Shown: one piece after another, positions 8,444 through 16,740 of the stretch
Layout of the letters: each line of letters begins with the position of its first letter
How positions within the stretch are numbered: the stretch's first letter is position 1
The notes under the pieces: generated by a model
What the model was told of the DNA's origin: nothing
What the model saw: only the letters and a program-made list of their open reading frames with translations
The model's database searches: none
Source of the DNA: Ancylobacter novellus DSM 506
GTDB taxonomy: Bacteria > Pseudomonadota > Alphaproteobacteria > Rhizobiales > Xanthobacteraceae
Length of the DNA stretch: 64,000 bases
Assembly: GCF_000092925.1 (NCBI RefSeq)
Contig: NC_014217.1
Location: 4,650,001 to 4,714,000 of the forward strand
Reading direction: 5' to 3'
Translations under genes and position numbers: made by a program

Positions 8444-9778
8444 TCAGGCGGCGAGATACTGCGTATCGGCCTGGTCGAGCCGGCGGCGCAGCTGCGTCAC
8501 CAATAGCTGCTCGTCCGGCGCGCAATTGTCGTAGGTCAGCCGCTCGCCGGCCTTGATCGGCTTCAGAACCCGCGACCTCTCGGCAAGGCCGAGCGGCAGG
8601 GCGAAGCTGTTTCGGGCATCGCGCCAACCCATGGCGTAGCCGCGATAGTCGTACTCGCCGATCTTGCCGAGCGTGTCGCCGGGCTTCAGGTCGCGCTTGG
8701 CGACCGCCGCGCATTCCGCCACCGGATGGTCGAGCACCTCCATGTCGGGGCGCTTGTGCAGCACCGCGCGCACCGCCGAGAGCGGCACTTCCAGGCTGGT
8801 GAGGTGGAAGGGGCGGATCAGCGCGAAACACGGTCCCGGACCGACCTTGAGGTCGGCCATGCGCTCGATCACCCGCGGATGGCGCGGCTTGACGATGCAG
8901 AACACGCCCGGTGCCACGCCCTTGCCGAGGGTGAAGTCGACTACGCCGGCGCGGTTGAGGATGCCGCCATCCTCCTTGGTGCAGAGCACCTGAGCCAGCA
9001 CGTCGCGGTCGGCGTGCGGACCGTGCATGCCCGGCACGTCCGGCACAAGGCCGGTGGCGTTGGCGAGCGCGGTCATCTCCACCATGGTCTTGGAGCCGTC
9101 GACGAACTCGACCAGCATACGCGGATTCATGTTGCGCGCCTTCGCCTCCGCGGCGAATTCGTCGGGCACGGCGTCGGGCTTGAAGGCGTTGTTCTTGGCC
9201 TTGCCGGCGCAGACGATGTCGAAGCCGAGCGACTGGGCGAAGCCGATCAACTCAATGGTGGCGGCCGGCTCGTCGCCGGCGGCGCCGGTCAGCACCACGC
9301 CGGCCTTGCGCGCTTCTTCCTTGAGGAAGCGGCCGATGGTGATGTCGGCCTCGACGCTCAGCAGCACCACGTGCTTGCCGTTGCGGATCGCCTCCAGCGA
9401 GACGATGGTGCCGATGTTCGGGCTGCCGGTGGCGTCGATGACGACATCGATGTGCCCGGCCGCGCACATGGCGCGGTAATCGTCGGTTATGGGCAGCCGG
9501 CCGGCTTCGATGGCGCGGTCGATCTGCTCGGCCGTCGAGGCGGAGACGATGTCTTCGCGGGAATGGCCAGCCATCAGCGCCGCGTCGATCGCGGCCTGCG
9601 GGTTCATCTCGACCACGGCGCCGATGCGCACGCCCGGCATCAGCGCCGCCTGCACGATGAGGTCGGTGCCCATCTGGCCGGCACCGGCGAGGCCGATCGT
9701 CACCGGCCCGTGCTTGGCGGTCCACTGTTCCAGCTCGGCGGCGATGCCCGACCGCACGATCCCGTTTGCCCCGAGCAT
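8444..9778 (-). CDS. NAD(P)-binding oxidoreductase with C-terminal SAF domain
   Basis: The 444-residue protein has an N-terminal Rossmann fold (VTIGLAGAGQMGTDL) similar to homoserine-dehydrogenase-like oxidoreductases. A middle catalytic region contains VLTGAAGDEPAAT, and a C-terminal SAF-type domain reads AKRDLKPGDTLGKIGEYDYRGYAM. This architecture recurs in an uncharacterised oxidoreductase group linked to carbohydrate use. The start at 9778 has AGGAAAGG about 7 bases upstream; the frame stays open to 9862. The gene directly downstream of a SorC-type sugar regulator on the same strand suggests control by that regulator and a sugar acid or polyol substrate. The substrate is not identifiable from sequence. 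Confidence 0.75.
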   Translation of the reverse strand: MLGANGIVRSGIAAELEQWTAKHGPVTIGLAGAGQMGTDLIVQAALMPGVRIGAVVEMNPQAAIDAALMAGHSREDIVSASTAEQIDRAIEAGRLPITDDYRAMCAAGHIDVVIDATGSPNIGTIVSLEAIRNGKHVVLLSVEADITIGRFLKEEARKAGVVLTGAAGDEPAATIELIGFAQSLGFDIVCAGKAKNNAFKPDAVPDEFAAEAKARNMNPRMLVEFVDGSKTMVEMTALANATGLVPDVPGMHGPHADRDVLAQVLCTKEDGGILNRAGVVDFTLGKGVAPGVFCIVKPRHPRVIERMADLKVGPGPCFALIRPFHLTSLEVPLSAVRAVLHKRPDMEVLDHPVAECAAVAKRDLKPGDTLGKIGEYDYRGYAMGWRDARNSFALPLGLAERSRVLKPIKAGERLTYDNCAPDEQLLVTQLRRRLDQADTQYLAA

Positions 9779-9901
9779 CGACTGACCTTTCCTCATGCGT
9801 TCCCGGCGTTCCTTGTGCGTCCGTCTTGAAGCGGACGTGTCGCGCTCTTCGGTACTCGACATTTCATCGAAGGCAAAGAGCGGGTTGTCGCAAGGGCGGC
9901 C

Positions 9902-10930
9902 TCAATATGCCGCGCCAACCTCCTGAAGCACCGCGGCGGCGGTCACCTCGTCGGTGATGAACACGGTCGGGCGCAGCATGCGCAGCGCGGCGATCACCGC
10001 CCGGGTCTTGCCCGGCCCGCCGGAGGTGAGGATGCGCTCGGGCGTCGCCTGCATGGTCTCGACCGGGATCGACATGACGCGGGTGTTGATCGGGTGGTCG
10101 ATCGGCCGGCCGTCCATGTCGATGAAGTTGTAGACCACGTCACCCACCGCGCCGGCGGCGATCAGCGAGGCCCAATCGGCGTCGGAGAAGAAGCCGAAGC
10201 GCAGCGCAGTGCTCTCCGCCTCCATCTCGCCGACGCTGACCACCACCGCGTCCATCTCGCGCGCCAGGCTGTAGACCGCGCCGAGGCCGCAGCGCTCGAT
10301 CAGCGCCTGCTTGGTCTCGATGCTGTCGACGATGGCGGGCGCAGCGATGAGGTGACAGTCGGCCTGGAACAGCCGTGAGAGCTGCCAGGCGAATTCGGAC
10401 GGGTTGTACTGCTTGGCCTTGGTGATGCCGCCGAGCAGCGAGATCACCGACAGGTTCGACACCGTCTTCTCGTCGATGAAGCCGAGCGCGCGCATCAGCG
10501 TGCGGCCCCAGCCGAAACCGATGGTCATGTCGGAGCGGATGAGCTCGGAGATGAACTGGCCGGTCGCCGCGCCGATGGCGCTGGTCGGGTCGGCAAGCGG
10601 GCCGGAGAGCGGGGCGACCACCGCCTCGCGCAGGCCGAACGCCTTTTGCAGCCCCATCTCCAGCCGCGGCAGCTCGGCGATCTCGCGGCTGAGCGAGATC
10701 TTGACCTCGTTGAGCTGGCGGGCATCGGCGAGCAGGCGCACCACGGTGACGCGGCCGATATCGAGCGCCTCGGCGATGGCGCTCTGCGTCATGCCCTCGA
10801 CATAGTACATCCAGGCTGCGCGCAGCCTCAGCCGCGCCGAGCGCCGGCCGATCGGGCTCAGCTCGCCGAGCGGCTCCGGCTCGGGCTGCCCGCCCGGCCT
10901 GGTCGTCGCGGCTTCCCCCGACATGCGCAC
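9902..10930 (-). CDS. SorC-family (sugar-binding) transcriptional regulator
   Basis: The 342-residue protein has an N-terminal HTH of the SorC type (YYVEGMTQSAIAEALDIGRVTVVRLL, split around residues 43-68) followed by a sugar-phosphate-binding effector domain with IGFGWGRTL and the C-terminal SGGPGKTRAVIAALR. Regulators of this family respond to phosphorylated sugars or polyols and control adjacent catabolic genes; EryD of erythritol catabolism is one member. A 123-bp gap separates it from the SAF oxidoreductase downstream, leaving room for an operator or internal promoter. No transporter or kinase is adjacent, so the inducer cannot be named. Confidence 0.85.
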   Translation of the reverse strand: MRMSGEAATTRPGGQPEPEPLGELSPIGRRSARLRLRAAWMYYVEGMTQSAIAEALDIGRVTVVRLLADARQLNEVKISLSREIAELPRLEMGLQKAFGLREAVVAPLSGPLADPTSAIGAATGQFISELIRSDMTIGFGWGRTLMRALGFIDEKTVSNLSVISLLGGITKAKQYNPSEFAWQLSRLFQADCHLIAAPAIVDSIETKQALIERCGLGAVYSLAREMDAVVVSVGEMEAESTALRFGFFSDADWASLIAAGAVGDVVYNFIDMDGRPIDHPINTRVMSIPVETMQATPERILTSGGPGKTRAVIAALRMLRPTVFITDEVTAAAVLQEVGAAY

Positions 10931-11105
10931 TCTTCCCCAAATGATGCGACGCTGCCCTGAGAAAGCGCCGCCGTCCTCAAAATTGGCCGCCTAGAGGCCG
11001 GTTGCGCCCTTTGCAAGGCGCGAATGACGAGTTTACGCAAAAACCCGCTTGTCGTCGCGTCCTGCACGGGGCACGGTGCCCAGCCTAGGCTCCTTCGGTC
11101 CCGGC

Positions 11106-11555
11106 ATGTCCAGCACACACGATAAACTGAAGCTCGAGGATTTCCTCTGCTTCGCCGTCTATTCGGCCAACCACGCCTTCAACCGCGTCTACAAGCCGCT
11201 GCTCGACCGGCTGGGCCTGACCTATCCGCAATATGTCGCCATGGTCACGCTGTGGGCGGAGGATGGGCTCACCGTCGGCCAGATCGGCGACCGCGTGATG
11301 CTCGAGACCAATACGCTCACCCCGCTGCTCAAGCGGCTGGAGAGTGCCGGGCTGGTGCGCCGGGTGCGCGACGCCGCCGACGAGCGGCAGGTGCGCATTC
11401 ATCTCACCGAGAAAGGCCGGGCGCTACGCCCCGAAGCCGAGCGCATCCCGCGCGAGATGGGCATCTGCCTCGACCGCGACGCCGAGGCGATCGGTGAGCT
11501 CACCGGCGAGCTCACCCGCGTGCGCGACAAGCTGCTCTCCCGCCTCAAGCCGTAA
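11106..11555 (+). CDS. MarR-family regulator, OhrR-like with two cysteines
   Basis: The 149-residue protein has the MarR winged helix (LTVGQIGDRVMLETNTLTPLL, then a wing ending DERQVRIHLTEKG). Its N-terminus reads LEDFLCFAVYSANHAFNR, with Cys15 where OhrR peroxide sensors carry their reactive cysteine. A second cysteine at residue 121 is placed as in 2-Cys OhrR proteins, so organic-hydroperoxide or quinone sensing is likely. The start at 11106 gives the conserved N-terminus. It is divergent from the SorC gene and convergent with the LysR gene, overlapping its 3' end by 11 bp. No ohr gene is adjacent; the nearby MhqO/MhqD-like genes make a quinone-sensing role a reasonable alternative. Confidence 0.85.
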   Translation: MSSTHDKLKLEDFLCFAVYSANHAFNRVYKPLLDRLGLTYPQYVAMVTLWAEDGLTVGQIGDRVMLETNTLTPLLKRLESAGLVRRVRDAADERQVRIHLTEKGRALRPEAERIPREMGICLDRDAEAIGELTGELTRVRDKLLSRLKP

Positions 11556-12495
11556 CCGCGCCGCCTTCCGTCATCTCCTGCAGGCCGGTCTGCCCTTCGA
11601 TGAAGCGACGGTGGCGGGCAATCTCGCCGCCGAGGAAGTCGAGGAAGGCGCGCACGCGCGGCGAGTGGCGCAGGTCCGGATGAGTCAGCAGCCAGAGGTC
11701 GGCGGCATAGTCGTCATTTGCCGGGCCGAGGCGCACCAGCGAGGGGCGCGCATCGCCGATGAAACAGGGTATGTGGCCGATGCCGATGCCTGCCTCCACC
11801 GCCTCGGCGAGGCCAAGCACCGAGTTGATCTTGTAGGCCACCTTCTCCGGCGCGACGTTCTCCTGCACGAACTTCACCGTCTTGAGTGAGCCGAGGCTGT
11901 CGCCGAGCGACACCCAGTTATGGGCGTCGAGCTCCTCCGGCGACACTTCGCCCGGCGCGGGGAAATCGGCGGCACGTCCATAGAGCGCCCAGGCGATGCG
12001 GGCAACGCGCCGGCCGACGAGGTTCTCCGGCGGGTTGTCGGTGGCGCGCACGGCGACGTCGGCGTCACGCTTGGAGAGATTCAGCGCCTGATTGCTCAGC
12101 ACCATGTCGAGCCGCACTTCGGGGTAGCGCTCGCGGAAGGTTGCCAGCATCGGCATCAGCAGGTGGATCAGCAGCGAATCCGGCGTGGTGACGCGCAACT
12201 CGCCCGAGGGCGCCGGCTCGCGCCCGGCGAGCTTGCGGCCGACCGCGGTGATCTCCTCGTCGAGCCGGTTGGCCAGCGCCACCATCTCCTCGCCGGCGGG
12301 AGTGAGCGCATAGCCGGTGCGGTGGCGCTCGAACAGCACCGCGCCCAGCGCCTCCTCGATCTGCTTGAGCCGGCGGAACACGGTGGAGTGGTTCACCCCC
12401 ATCGCCGCCGCTGCCGCCGGAAGGCCCTTGGCGTCCGCCACGGCCTTGATCAGCCGGAAGTCGTCCCAGGCGAGATTCTTGAAAGCCTCGGCCAT
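11545..12495 (-). CDS. LysR-family transcriptional regulator
   Basis: The 316-residue protein has an N-terminal LysR-type winged HTH (residues about 8-68, with AAAAMGVNHSTVFRRLKQIEEALG) and a periplasmic-binding-protein-like effector domain beginning SGELRVTTPDSLL. It is transcribed divergently from the ring-cleaving dioxygenase gene across a 192-bp region. That region contains a dyad matching the LysR T-N11-A pattern, so this protein probably autoregulates and activates the dioxygenase and the esterase in response to an aromatic ligand. The target is inferred from position, not shown. Confidence 0.88.
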   Translation of the reverse strand: MAEAFKNLAWDDFRLIKAVADAKGLPAAAAAMGVNHSTVFRRLKQIEEALGAVLFERHRTGYALTPAGEEMVALANRLDEEITAVGRKLAGREPAPSGELRVTTPDSLLIHLLMPMLATFRERYPEVRLDMVLSNQALNLSKRDADVAVRATDNPPENLVGRRVARIAWALYGRAADFPAPGEVSPEELDAHNWVSLGDSLGSLKTVKFVQENVAPEKVAYKINSVLGLAEAVEAGIGIGHIPCFIGDARPSLVRLGPANDDYAADLWLLTHPDLRHSPRVRAFLDFLGGEIARHRRFIEGQTGLQEMTEGGAVTA

Positions 12496-12589
12496 GCTGC
12501 TCCCCGCGTTGCCGTCTCTCTAGTTAAGCTTTTGTCTGGAAAGGAATTTTCCTGTCGATGACGGAGGCGACCATAGCAGCAGAAACGAC

Positions 12590-12605
12590 ATTGCGTCAAC
12601 GCAAT
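12590..12605 (+). promoter_or_regulatory. Candidate LysR operator between lysR and mhqO-like gene
   Basis: ATTGCGT-CA-ACGCAAT is a 7-bp dyad with a 2-bp spacer, fitting the T-N11-A form of LysR sites. A further half-site ATTGCGT occurs at 12620-12626. Both lie between the divergent lysR and dioxygenase genes. Confidence 0.55.
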
Positions 12606-12687
12606 TGAATGGGCATGGCATTGCGTCGATGCCGGGTTATCTCTTGTCCCGAGACGAGCGCAGGTCGCGCTCACAGGAGGGCAAACC

Positions 12688-13620
12688 ATGAACCGCAACG
12701 GCATCCATCATGTGACGGCGATCGCTGGCAATGCGCGCCGTAACGTCGAGTTCTACACCCGCACCCTTGGCCTCCGGCTGGTCAAGAAGACCGTCAATTT
12801 CGACGATCCGGGTACCTATCACTTCTATTACGGCGACGAGGCCGGCGCGCCCGGCACCATCCTCACCTTCTTCCCGTGGGACCATGTGGCGCCCGGCCGG
12901 CTCGGCATCGGCGAGACGCAGGAGACCGCGTTCCGCGTGCCGGAAGGTTCGCTCGGCTACTGGACGCACCGCTTCGTCGAGAAGGGCGTGTCGCACAGCG
13001 CGCCGGTGAAGCGCTTCGGCGAGAGCGTGCTGTCGTTCAAGGACCCGCACGGCATGCGCCTCGCTCTCGTCGGCGTCCCCGGCGCGGAGAACGAGCCGGC
13101 CTGGATCGGCACCGACGTTCCTGCCGAGCACGCCATCCGCGGCTTCCACAGCGTGAACCTGCTGCTGGCCGAGGCGGCGCCCACCGGCGCGATCCTGACC
13201 GATGTCTTCGGCTTCACCGAGATCGGCCGCGAGGGCTCGCTGGTGCGCTTCAAGGCCGAGGGCACGGATATCGGCGGCATCGTCGACATCCATGAAGCCG
13301 GCGGCTTCCTCCCCGCCCGCATGGGCGGCGGCTCGGTGCATCACATCGCCTTCCGCGCCGCGGATGACACCGGCCAGGAGGAGATGGTGAGGAAGCTCGT
13401 GGAGAACCACGGCATCCGCACCACGGAGCAGAAGGACCGCAACTACTTCCGGTCCGTCTACTTCCGCGAGCCCGGCCACGTGCTGTTCGAGATCGCCACC
13501 GACGTTCCCGGCTTCGCCGCGGACGAGGCGCCGGCCAAGCTCGGCGAAGCGCTCAAGCTGCCGGACTTCCTCGAAGGCCGCCGCAGCCAGATCGAGGCCG
13601 TGCTGCCGGAGATCGCCTGA
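12688..13620 (+). CDS. Ring-cleaving dioxygenase (MhqO-like, VOC superfamily)
   Basis: The 310-residue protein has two tandem VOC modules. The first opens GIHHVTAIAGNARRNVEFY and the second contains GSVHHIAFRAAD and HVLFEIATD. The likely Fe(II) ligands are His8, His218 or 219 and Glu268, a two-His-one-carboxylate set. MhqO-type enzymes cleave hydroquinones or related diphenols and take part in quinone detoxification. A strong AGGAGG ribosome-binding site precedes the ATG. A LysR gene is divergent upstream and an MhqD-like esterase lies downstream, matching the mhqO/mhqD pairing known from Bacillus. The physiological substrate here is inferred. Confidence 0.85.
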   Translation: MNRNGIHHVTAIAGNARRNVEFYTRTLGLRLVKKTVNFDDPGTYHFYYGDEAGAPGTILTFFPWDHVAPGRLGIGETQETAFRVPEGSLGYWTHRFVEKGVSHSAPVKRFGESVLSFKDPHGMRLALVGVPGAENEPAWIGTDVPAEHAIRGFHSVNLLLAEAAPTGAILTDVFGFTEIGREGSLVRFKAEGTDIGGIVDIHEAGGFLPARMGGGSVHHIAFRAADDTGQEEMVRKLVENHGIRTTEQKDRNYFRSVYFREPGHVLFEIATDVPGFAADEAPAKLGEALKLPDFLEGRRSQIEAVLPEIA

Positions 13621-13628
13621 ACCCATAT

Positions 13629-13658
13629 GGCGCCGCCCCTTACCGGGCGGCGCCTTTT
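13629..13658 (+). terminator. Rho-independent terminator after the dioxygenase gene
   Basis: A GGCGCCGCCC / GGGCGGCGCC hairpin with a 6-base loop is followed by TTTT, 8 bp after the stop codon. This may reduce read-through into the esterase gene. Confidence 0.8.
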
Positions 13659-13675
13659 CCCAAGCATATCTGTCT

Positions 13676-13761
13676 CCCTCATGGCCGGGCTTGACCCGGC
13701 CACCCAGTGCCCGGGTGCACCCAGTCCCTCTGGGTCCCCGGGTCAAGCCCGGGGATGAGGG
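13676..13761. repeat. Type A palindromic extragenic repeat (GGGCTTG-CCC class)
   Basis: Long imperfect inverted repeat with outer arms CCCTCAT / ATGAGGG and inner CCGGGCTTGACCCGG and CCGGGTCAAGCCCGG units. Related copies occur at 46120-46204 and 63710-63796, with a half copy at 31095-31117. Confidence 0.85.
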
Positions 13762-13794
13762 AACATGAATGAGGTCCCGAACGAGGAGGCTGCC

Positions 13795-14427
13795 ATGACC
13801 GACACTGCGCTTTCCTTCGTGCATCGCTTCGAGCCCGGCACCGATGCCGGCGCCCGGCCGCTGCTGCTGCTCCACGGCACCGGTGGGGACGAGAGCGACC
13901 TGATCCAGCTTGGCCGGATGATCGCGCCTGGCACCGCCCTGCTGTCGCCGCGCGGAAAGGTGTTGGAGGGCGGGGCGCCGCGCTTCTTTCGCCGCCTGCG
14001 CGAAGGCGTGTTCGACGAGGAGGACGTGCGTTTCCGCGCCGCCGAACTGGCGGATTTCGTCGGCGAGGCGCGTGCGGCCTATGGCATTGCCGCGCCCATC
14101 GCGGTCGGCTTCTCCAATGGCGCCAATATCGCCGCCGCCACGCTGCTGACGCACCCCGAGGTGCTGGCCGGCGCGGTGCTGCTGCGCGCCATGGTGCCGC
14201 TCGCCGATCCGCCGGCGGCGGACCTGCGAGGCAAGGGTGTGCTGCTGCTCTCCGGCGCTGTCGATCCCATCGTGCCGGAGGAGAATGCCGCCCGGCTCGT
14301 CGCCCAGCTCACGGCGGCCGGGGCGCGCCTCGACCATCGCACGCTCCCCGTCGGGCATGGTCTTTCGCAGGCCGATCTGAACCTTGCACGGCAATGGCTT
14401 GCGGCCTCGCAGCCGCTCGCGGCGTGA
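13795..14427 (+). CDS. MhqD-like alpha/beta hydrolase (carboxylesterase)
   Basis: The 210-residue protein is a compact serine hydrolase. It has LLLLHGTGGDESD (oxyanion region), a nucleophile elbow GFSNGAN, an acidic residue in LSGAVDPIVP, and the catalytic histidine in PVGHGLSQADL. This resembles the phospholipase/carboxylesterase family that includes B. subtilis MhqD. The start at 13795 follows GAGGAGG; a frame from 13765 would begin inside the repeat. It follows the MhqO-like dioxygenase and probably acts on ester or quinone-derived products in the same detoxification response. The exact substrate is not known. Confidence 0.85.
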   Translation: MTDTALSFVHRFEPGTDAGARPLLLLHGTGGDESDLIQLGRMIAPGTALLSPRGKVLEGGAPRFFRRLREGVFDEEDVRFRAAELADFVGEARAAYGIAAPIAVGFSNGANIAAATLLTHPEVLAGAVLLRAMVPLADPPAADLRGKGVLLLSGAVDPIVPEENAARLVAQLTAAGARLDHRTLPVGHGLSQADLNLARQWLAASQPLAA

Positions 14428-14527
14428 CGCTTCGGGAACCGGCGGCCCATCGGCGCATTGCCGCCACGGTGCGGGTGCATCACAATCGCACCGTGGTGGC
14501 AGGCTGACGCGGCGGAGGGACACGAGG

Positions 14528-15424
14528 ATGCGGTGGGAGGATTTCCGGCGCAGCGACAATGTCGAGGACCGGCGCGGGCAGGGTGGTTTCGGCGGCGGTC
14601 GCATACCCGGCGGGCGCGGCGGGCTCGGCATTGGCGGGCTCATTGTCGTCGCTCTGATCGCCTGGGCGACCGGCATCAATCCCGCGGTGCTGATCGGCGG
14701 CGCCGAGATTCTGCTCGGCGATGGCAATGGCGGCACCAGCCAGCAGCAGGGAGCGCCGACGCAGCGCCAGCTCAGCCCGGAGGAGAAGAAGCTTGGCGAA
14801 TTCGCCTCCGTCGTGCTCGCCCAGACCGAGGACGTCTGGGTGCCGATCTTCAAGGCGCAGGGCGAGACCTACCAAGAGCCGGGCATGGTGCTCTTCACCG
14901 GTGTCACCCGCTCTGCCTGCGGCACCGCGCAGTCGGCCGTCGGCCCGTTCTATTGCCCGCGCGACCAGAAGGTCTATCTCGACCTCTCCTTCTTCGACGA
15001 GATGAAACGCCGCTTCCGCGCGCCGGGCGACTTTGCCGCCGCCTATGTCATCGCCCATGAGGTCGGCCATCACGTCGAGAACCAGATCGGCATCCTGCCG
15101 CAGGTGCAGCAGCGCCAGCGTCAGGCCTCGCAGGCCGAGGCGAATGCGCTCTCGGTGCGCGTCGAGCTGATGGCCGACTGCCTCGCCGGCGTGTGGGCTT
15201 ATCACGCCAACGAGCAGTGGCGCATCCTCGAGGAGGGCGACATCGAGGAGGCGCTGAACGCCGCCAGCGCCATCGGCGATGATCGGCTGCAGAAGCAGGC
15301 GCAGGGCTATGCGGTGCCGGACAGCTTCACCCATGGCAGCTCGGCGCAACGGGTGAAGTGGTTCAAGCAGGGGTTGAAATCCGGCTCCATGAAGCAGTGC
15401 AACACCTTCCAGGGCAACATCTGA
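14528..15424 (+). CDS. YpfJ-like neutral zinc metallopeptidase
   Basis: The 298-residue protein has a Gly/Arg-rich N-terminus (FRRSDNVEDRRGQGG), one membrane segment (GLGIGGLIVVALIAWATG) and a periplasmic metalloprotease domain with HEVGHH at residues 177-182, an Asp/Glu-containing MADCLAGVWA further on, and SHGSS-like C-terminal residues. This is the YpfJ/KPN_02809 family. The start at 14528 is preceded by GGAGGGAC. The stop overlaps the moaB start by one base (TGATG), so the two are translationally coupled. Function in the cell is not established for the family. Confidence 0.9.
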   Translation: MRWEDFRRSDNVEDRRGQGGFGGGRIPGGRGGLGIGGLIVVALIAWATGINPAVLIGGAEILLGDGNGGTSQQQGAPTQRQLSPEEKKLGEFASVVLAQTEDVWVPIFKAQGETYQEPGMVLFTGVTRSACGTAQSAVGPFYCPRDQKVYLDLSFFDEMKRRFRAPGDFAAAYVIAHEVGHHVENQIGILPQVQQRQRQASQAEANALSVRVELMADCLAGVWAYHANEQWRILEEGDIEEALNAASAIGDDRLQKQAQGYAVPDSFTHGSSAQRVKWFKQGLKSGSMKQCNTFQGNI

Positions 15425-15987
15425 TGATCGCCGAGACACCCTTCGTGCCGCTCGCCATCGCGGTGTTGACCATCTCCGACACGCGCAGCTTCGCCGACGA
15501 CCGCTCGGGCACCACGCTGGTCGAGCGAGTGGAGAAGGCCGGCCATCGGCTCGCCGACCGCGCCATCGTGCCGGACGACGTCGAGGCGATCCGCGCCCGC
15601 GTCTCCGGCTGGATCGCCGATCCGGCGGTCGATGTCGTCATCACCACCGGTGGCACCGGCTTCACCGGCCGTGACGTGACCCCTGAAGCCATCGAGCCGC
15701 TGTTCGAGAAGCGCATGGAAGGCTTCTCGACCGTGTTCCACATGGTGTCGTTCGGCAAGATCGGCACCTCGACGCTGCAGAGCCGTGCCACCGCCGGGGT
15801 GGCGAACTCGACCTACATCTTCTGCCTGCCGGGCTCGCCCGGCGCCTGCCGCGACGGCTGGGACGAGATCCTCGTCCACCAGCTCGACATACGCCACAAG
15901 CCCTGCAATTTCGTCGAGATCCTGCCCCGGCTCGACGAGCACCTGAAGCGCGGCAAGCTGCGCGTGCCGGCTGGGACGTCAGCCTGA
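15424..15987 (+). CDS. moaB: Molybdenum cofactor biosynthesis protein MoaB
   Basis: The 187-residue protein is a MoaB/Mog-type enzyme of molybdopterin maturation, in which molybdopterin is adenylylated before metal insertion. Diagnostic segments are LTISDTRSFADDRSG near the N-terminus, the TTGGTGFTGRDVTPEAI binding loop, and FCLPGSPGACRDGW. The start at 15424 overlaps the metallopeptidase stop. Length is normal. Whether it is the Mog-like or the MoaB-like isoform cannot be settled from sequence alone. Confidence 0.93.
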   Translation: MIAETPFVPLAIAVLTISDTRSFADDRSGTTLVERVEKAGHRLADRAIVPDDVEAIRARVSGWIADPAVDVVITTGGTGFTGRDVTPEAIEPLFEKRMEGFSTVFHMVSFGKIGTSTLQSRATAGVANSTYIFCLPGSPGACRDGWDEILVHQLDIRHKPCNFVEILPRLDEHLKRGKLRVPAGTSA

Positions 15988-15991
15988 GCGG

Positions 15992-16588
15992 TCAGCCGTC
16001 CGGCAGCAATATCTGCGAGCGCAGCAGCACCAGCCGGTTGCGCCCGACGCAGCCCAGCAGGCGCCGGGACGTGTTCGCCCCGGCTTCGTGGCCGCCGATC
16101 GCCTCGTAGAAGCGCCGGTGGATGAGCAACCCCTGCTCGGGCCGTGGCCTGCCGGTGACGGCATGGCGCAGCACCGCCGCCGCTTCCCTGATGCGGGGCG
16201 AGACGCCGAAGCCATCCAGCGCCAGCCGGAAGGTCGCCGCTCTCGCATCGGTCACGCCGGTGCGCTCGATCTGGTCGGTGAAGTTGCGCACCTCGCGCGT
16301 CCAGCCGTCTTGCAGCAGGCCTTTCGGCTCGAGGAAGAACAGCCAGGGTGCGCGCGCCGCCTGCGCGCCCATGCGCAGCCGCTCGCCCTCGTCGGCAGGG
16401 CCGGCCACATATTCGCACCCCGCCGCGTCCGCTATCTCCGCGACCTCCGGCGAGCCGCCCGAATCGACCAGCACCACCTCGCGCACGATGCCGGCGGCGG
16501 CGCCGGGCACCAGCGCCGCCAGCGTCGGGATCAGCAGCTTGGCCGGTTCCTGCGTGGGTATGACGACCGAGATCACGCGCCCAGCCAC
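15992..16588 (-). CDS. Family 2-like glycosyltransferase
   Basis: The 198-residue protein starts ISVVIPTQEPAKLLIPTLAAL and continues with VVLVDSGGSPEVAEIAD, the nucleotide-binding GT-A pattern of family 2 glycosyltransferases. It is short, and the canonical DxD is not obvious; ADEGERLRMGA occupies the expected region. The gene is convergent with moaB (4-bp gap) and divergent from the radical SAM gene. It may be a simple hypothetical transferase rather than a processive enzyme; the acceptor is unknown. Confidence 0.75.
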   Translation of the reverse strand: MAGRVISVVIPTQEPAKLLIPTLAALVPGAAAGIVREVVLVDSGGSPEVAEIADAAGCEYVAGPADEGERLRMGAQAARAPWLFFLEPKGLLQDGWTREVRNFTDQIERTGVTDARAATFRLALDGFGVSPRIREAAAVLRHAVTGRPRPEQGLLIHRRFYEAIGGHEAGANTSRRLLGCVGRNRLVLLRSQILLPDG

Positions 16589-16700
16589 CCCTTCGACGAT
16601 CTTGGCTTGGAGAAGGCCCGCAGGCCTGACGGATGCAGCATTTTCCTGCCTATCGCAGCGTTTTGCGCGCGTATAGCCCGACCGTCACAATTCGCTGGAT

Positions 16701-16715
16701 GTTCTTGATATGTTC
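16701..16715 (+). promoter_or_regulatory. LexA (SOS) box upstream of the radical SAM/VOC operon
   Basis: GTTCTTGATATGTTC is a perfect GTTC-N7-GTTC direct repeat, the alphaproteobacterial LexA consensus read on the other strand. It lies 25 bp upstream of the ATG at 16741, in the position expected for a LexA-repressed promoter. Confidence 0.75.
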
Positions 16716-16740
16716 TCATTGGTGGAGTAGGAATCCGCCC

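Noticed and set aside
12637..14853. 738-codon minus-strand open frame spanning the dioxygenase and esterase genes
   Set aside because: It is the antisense of two well-supported genes and has no recognisable domains.
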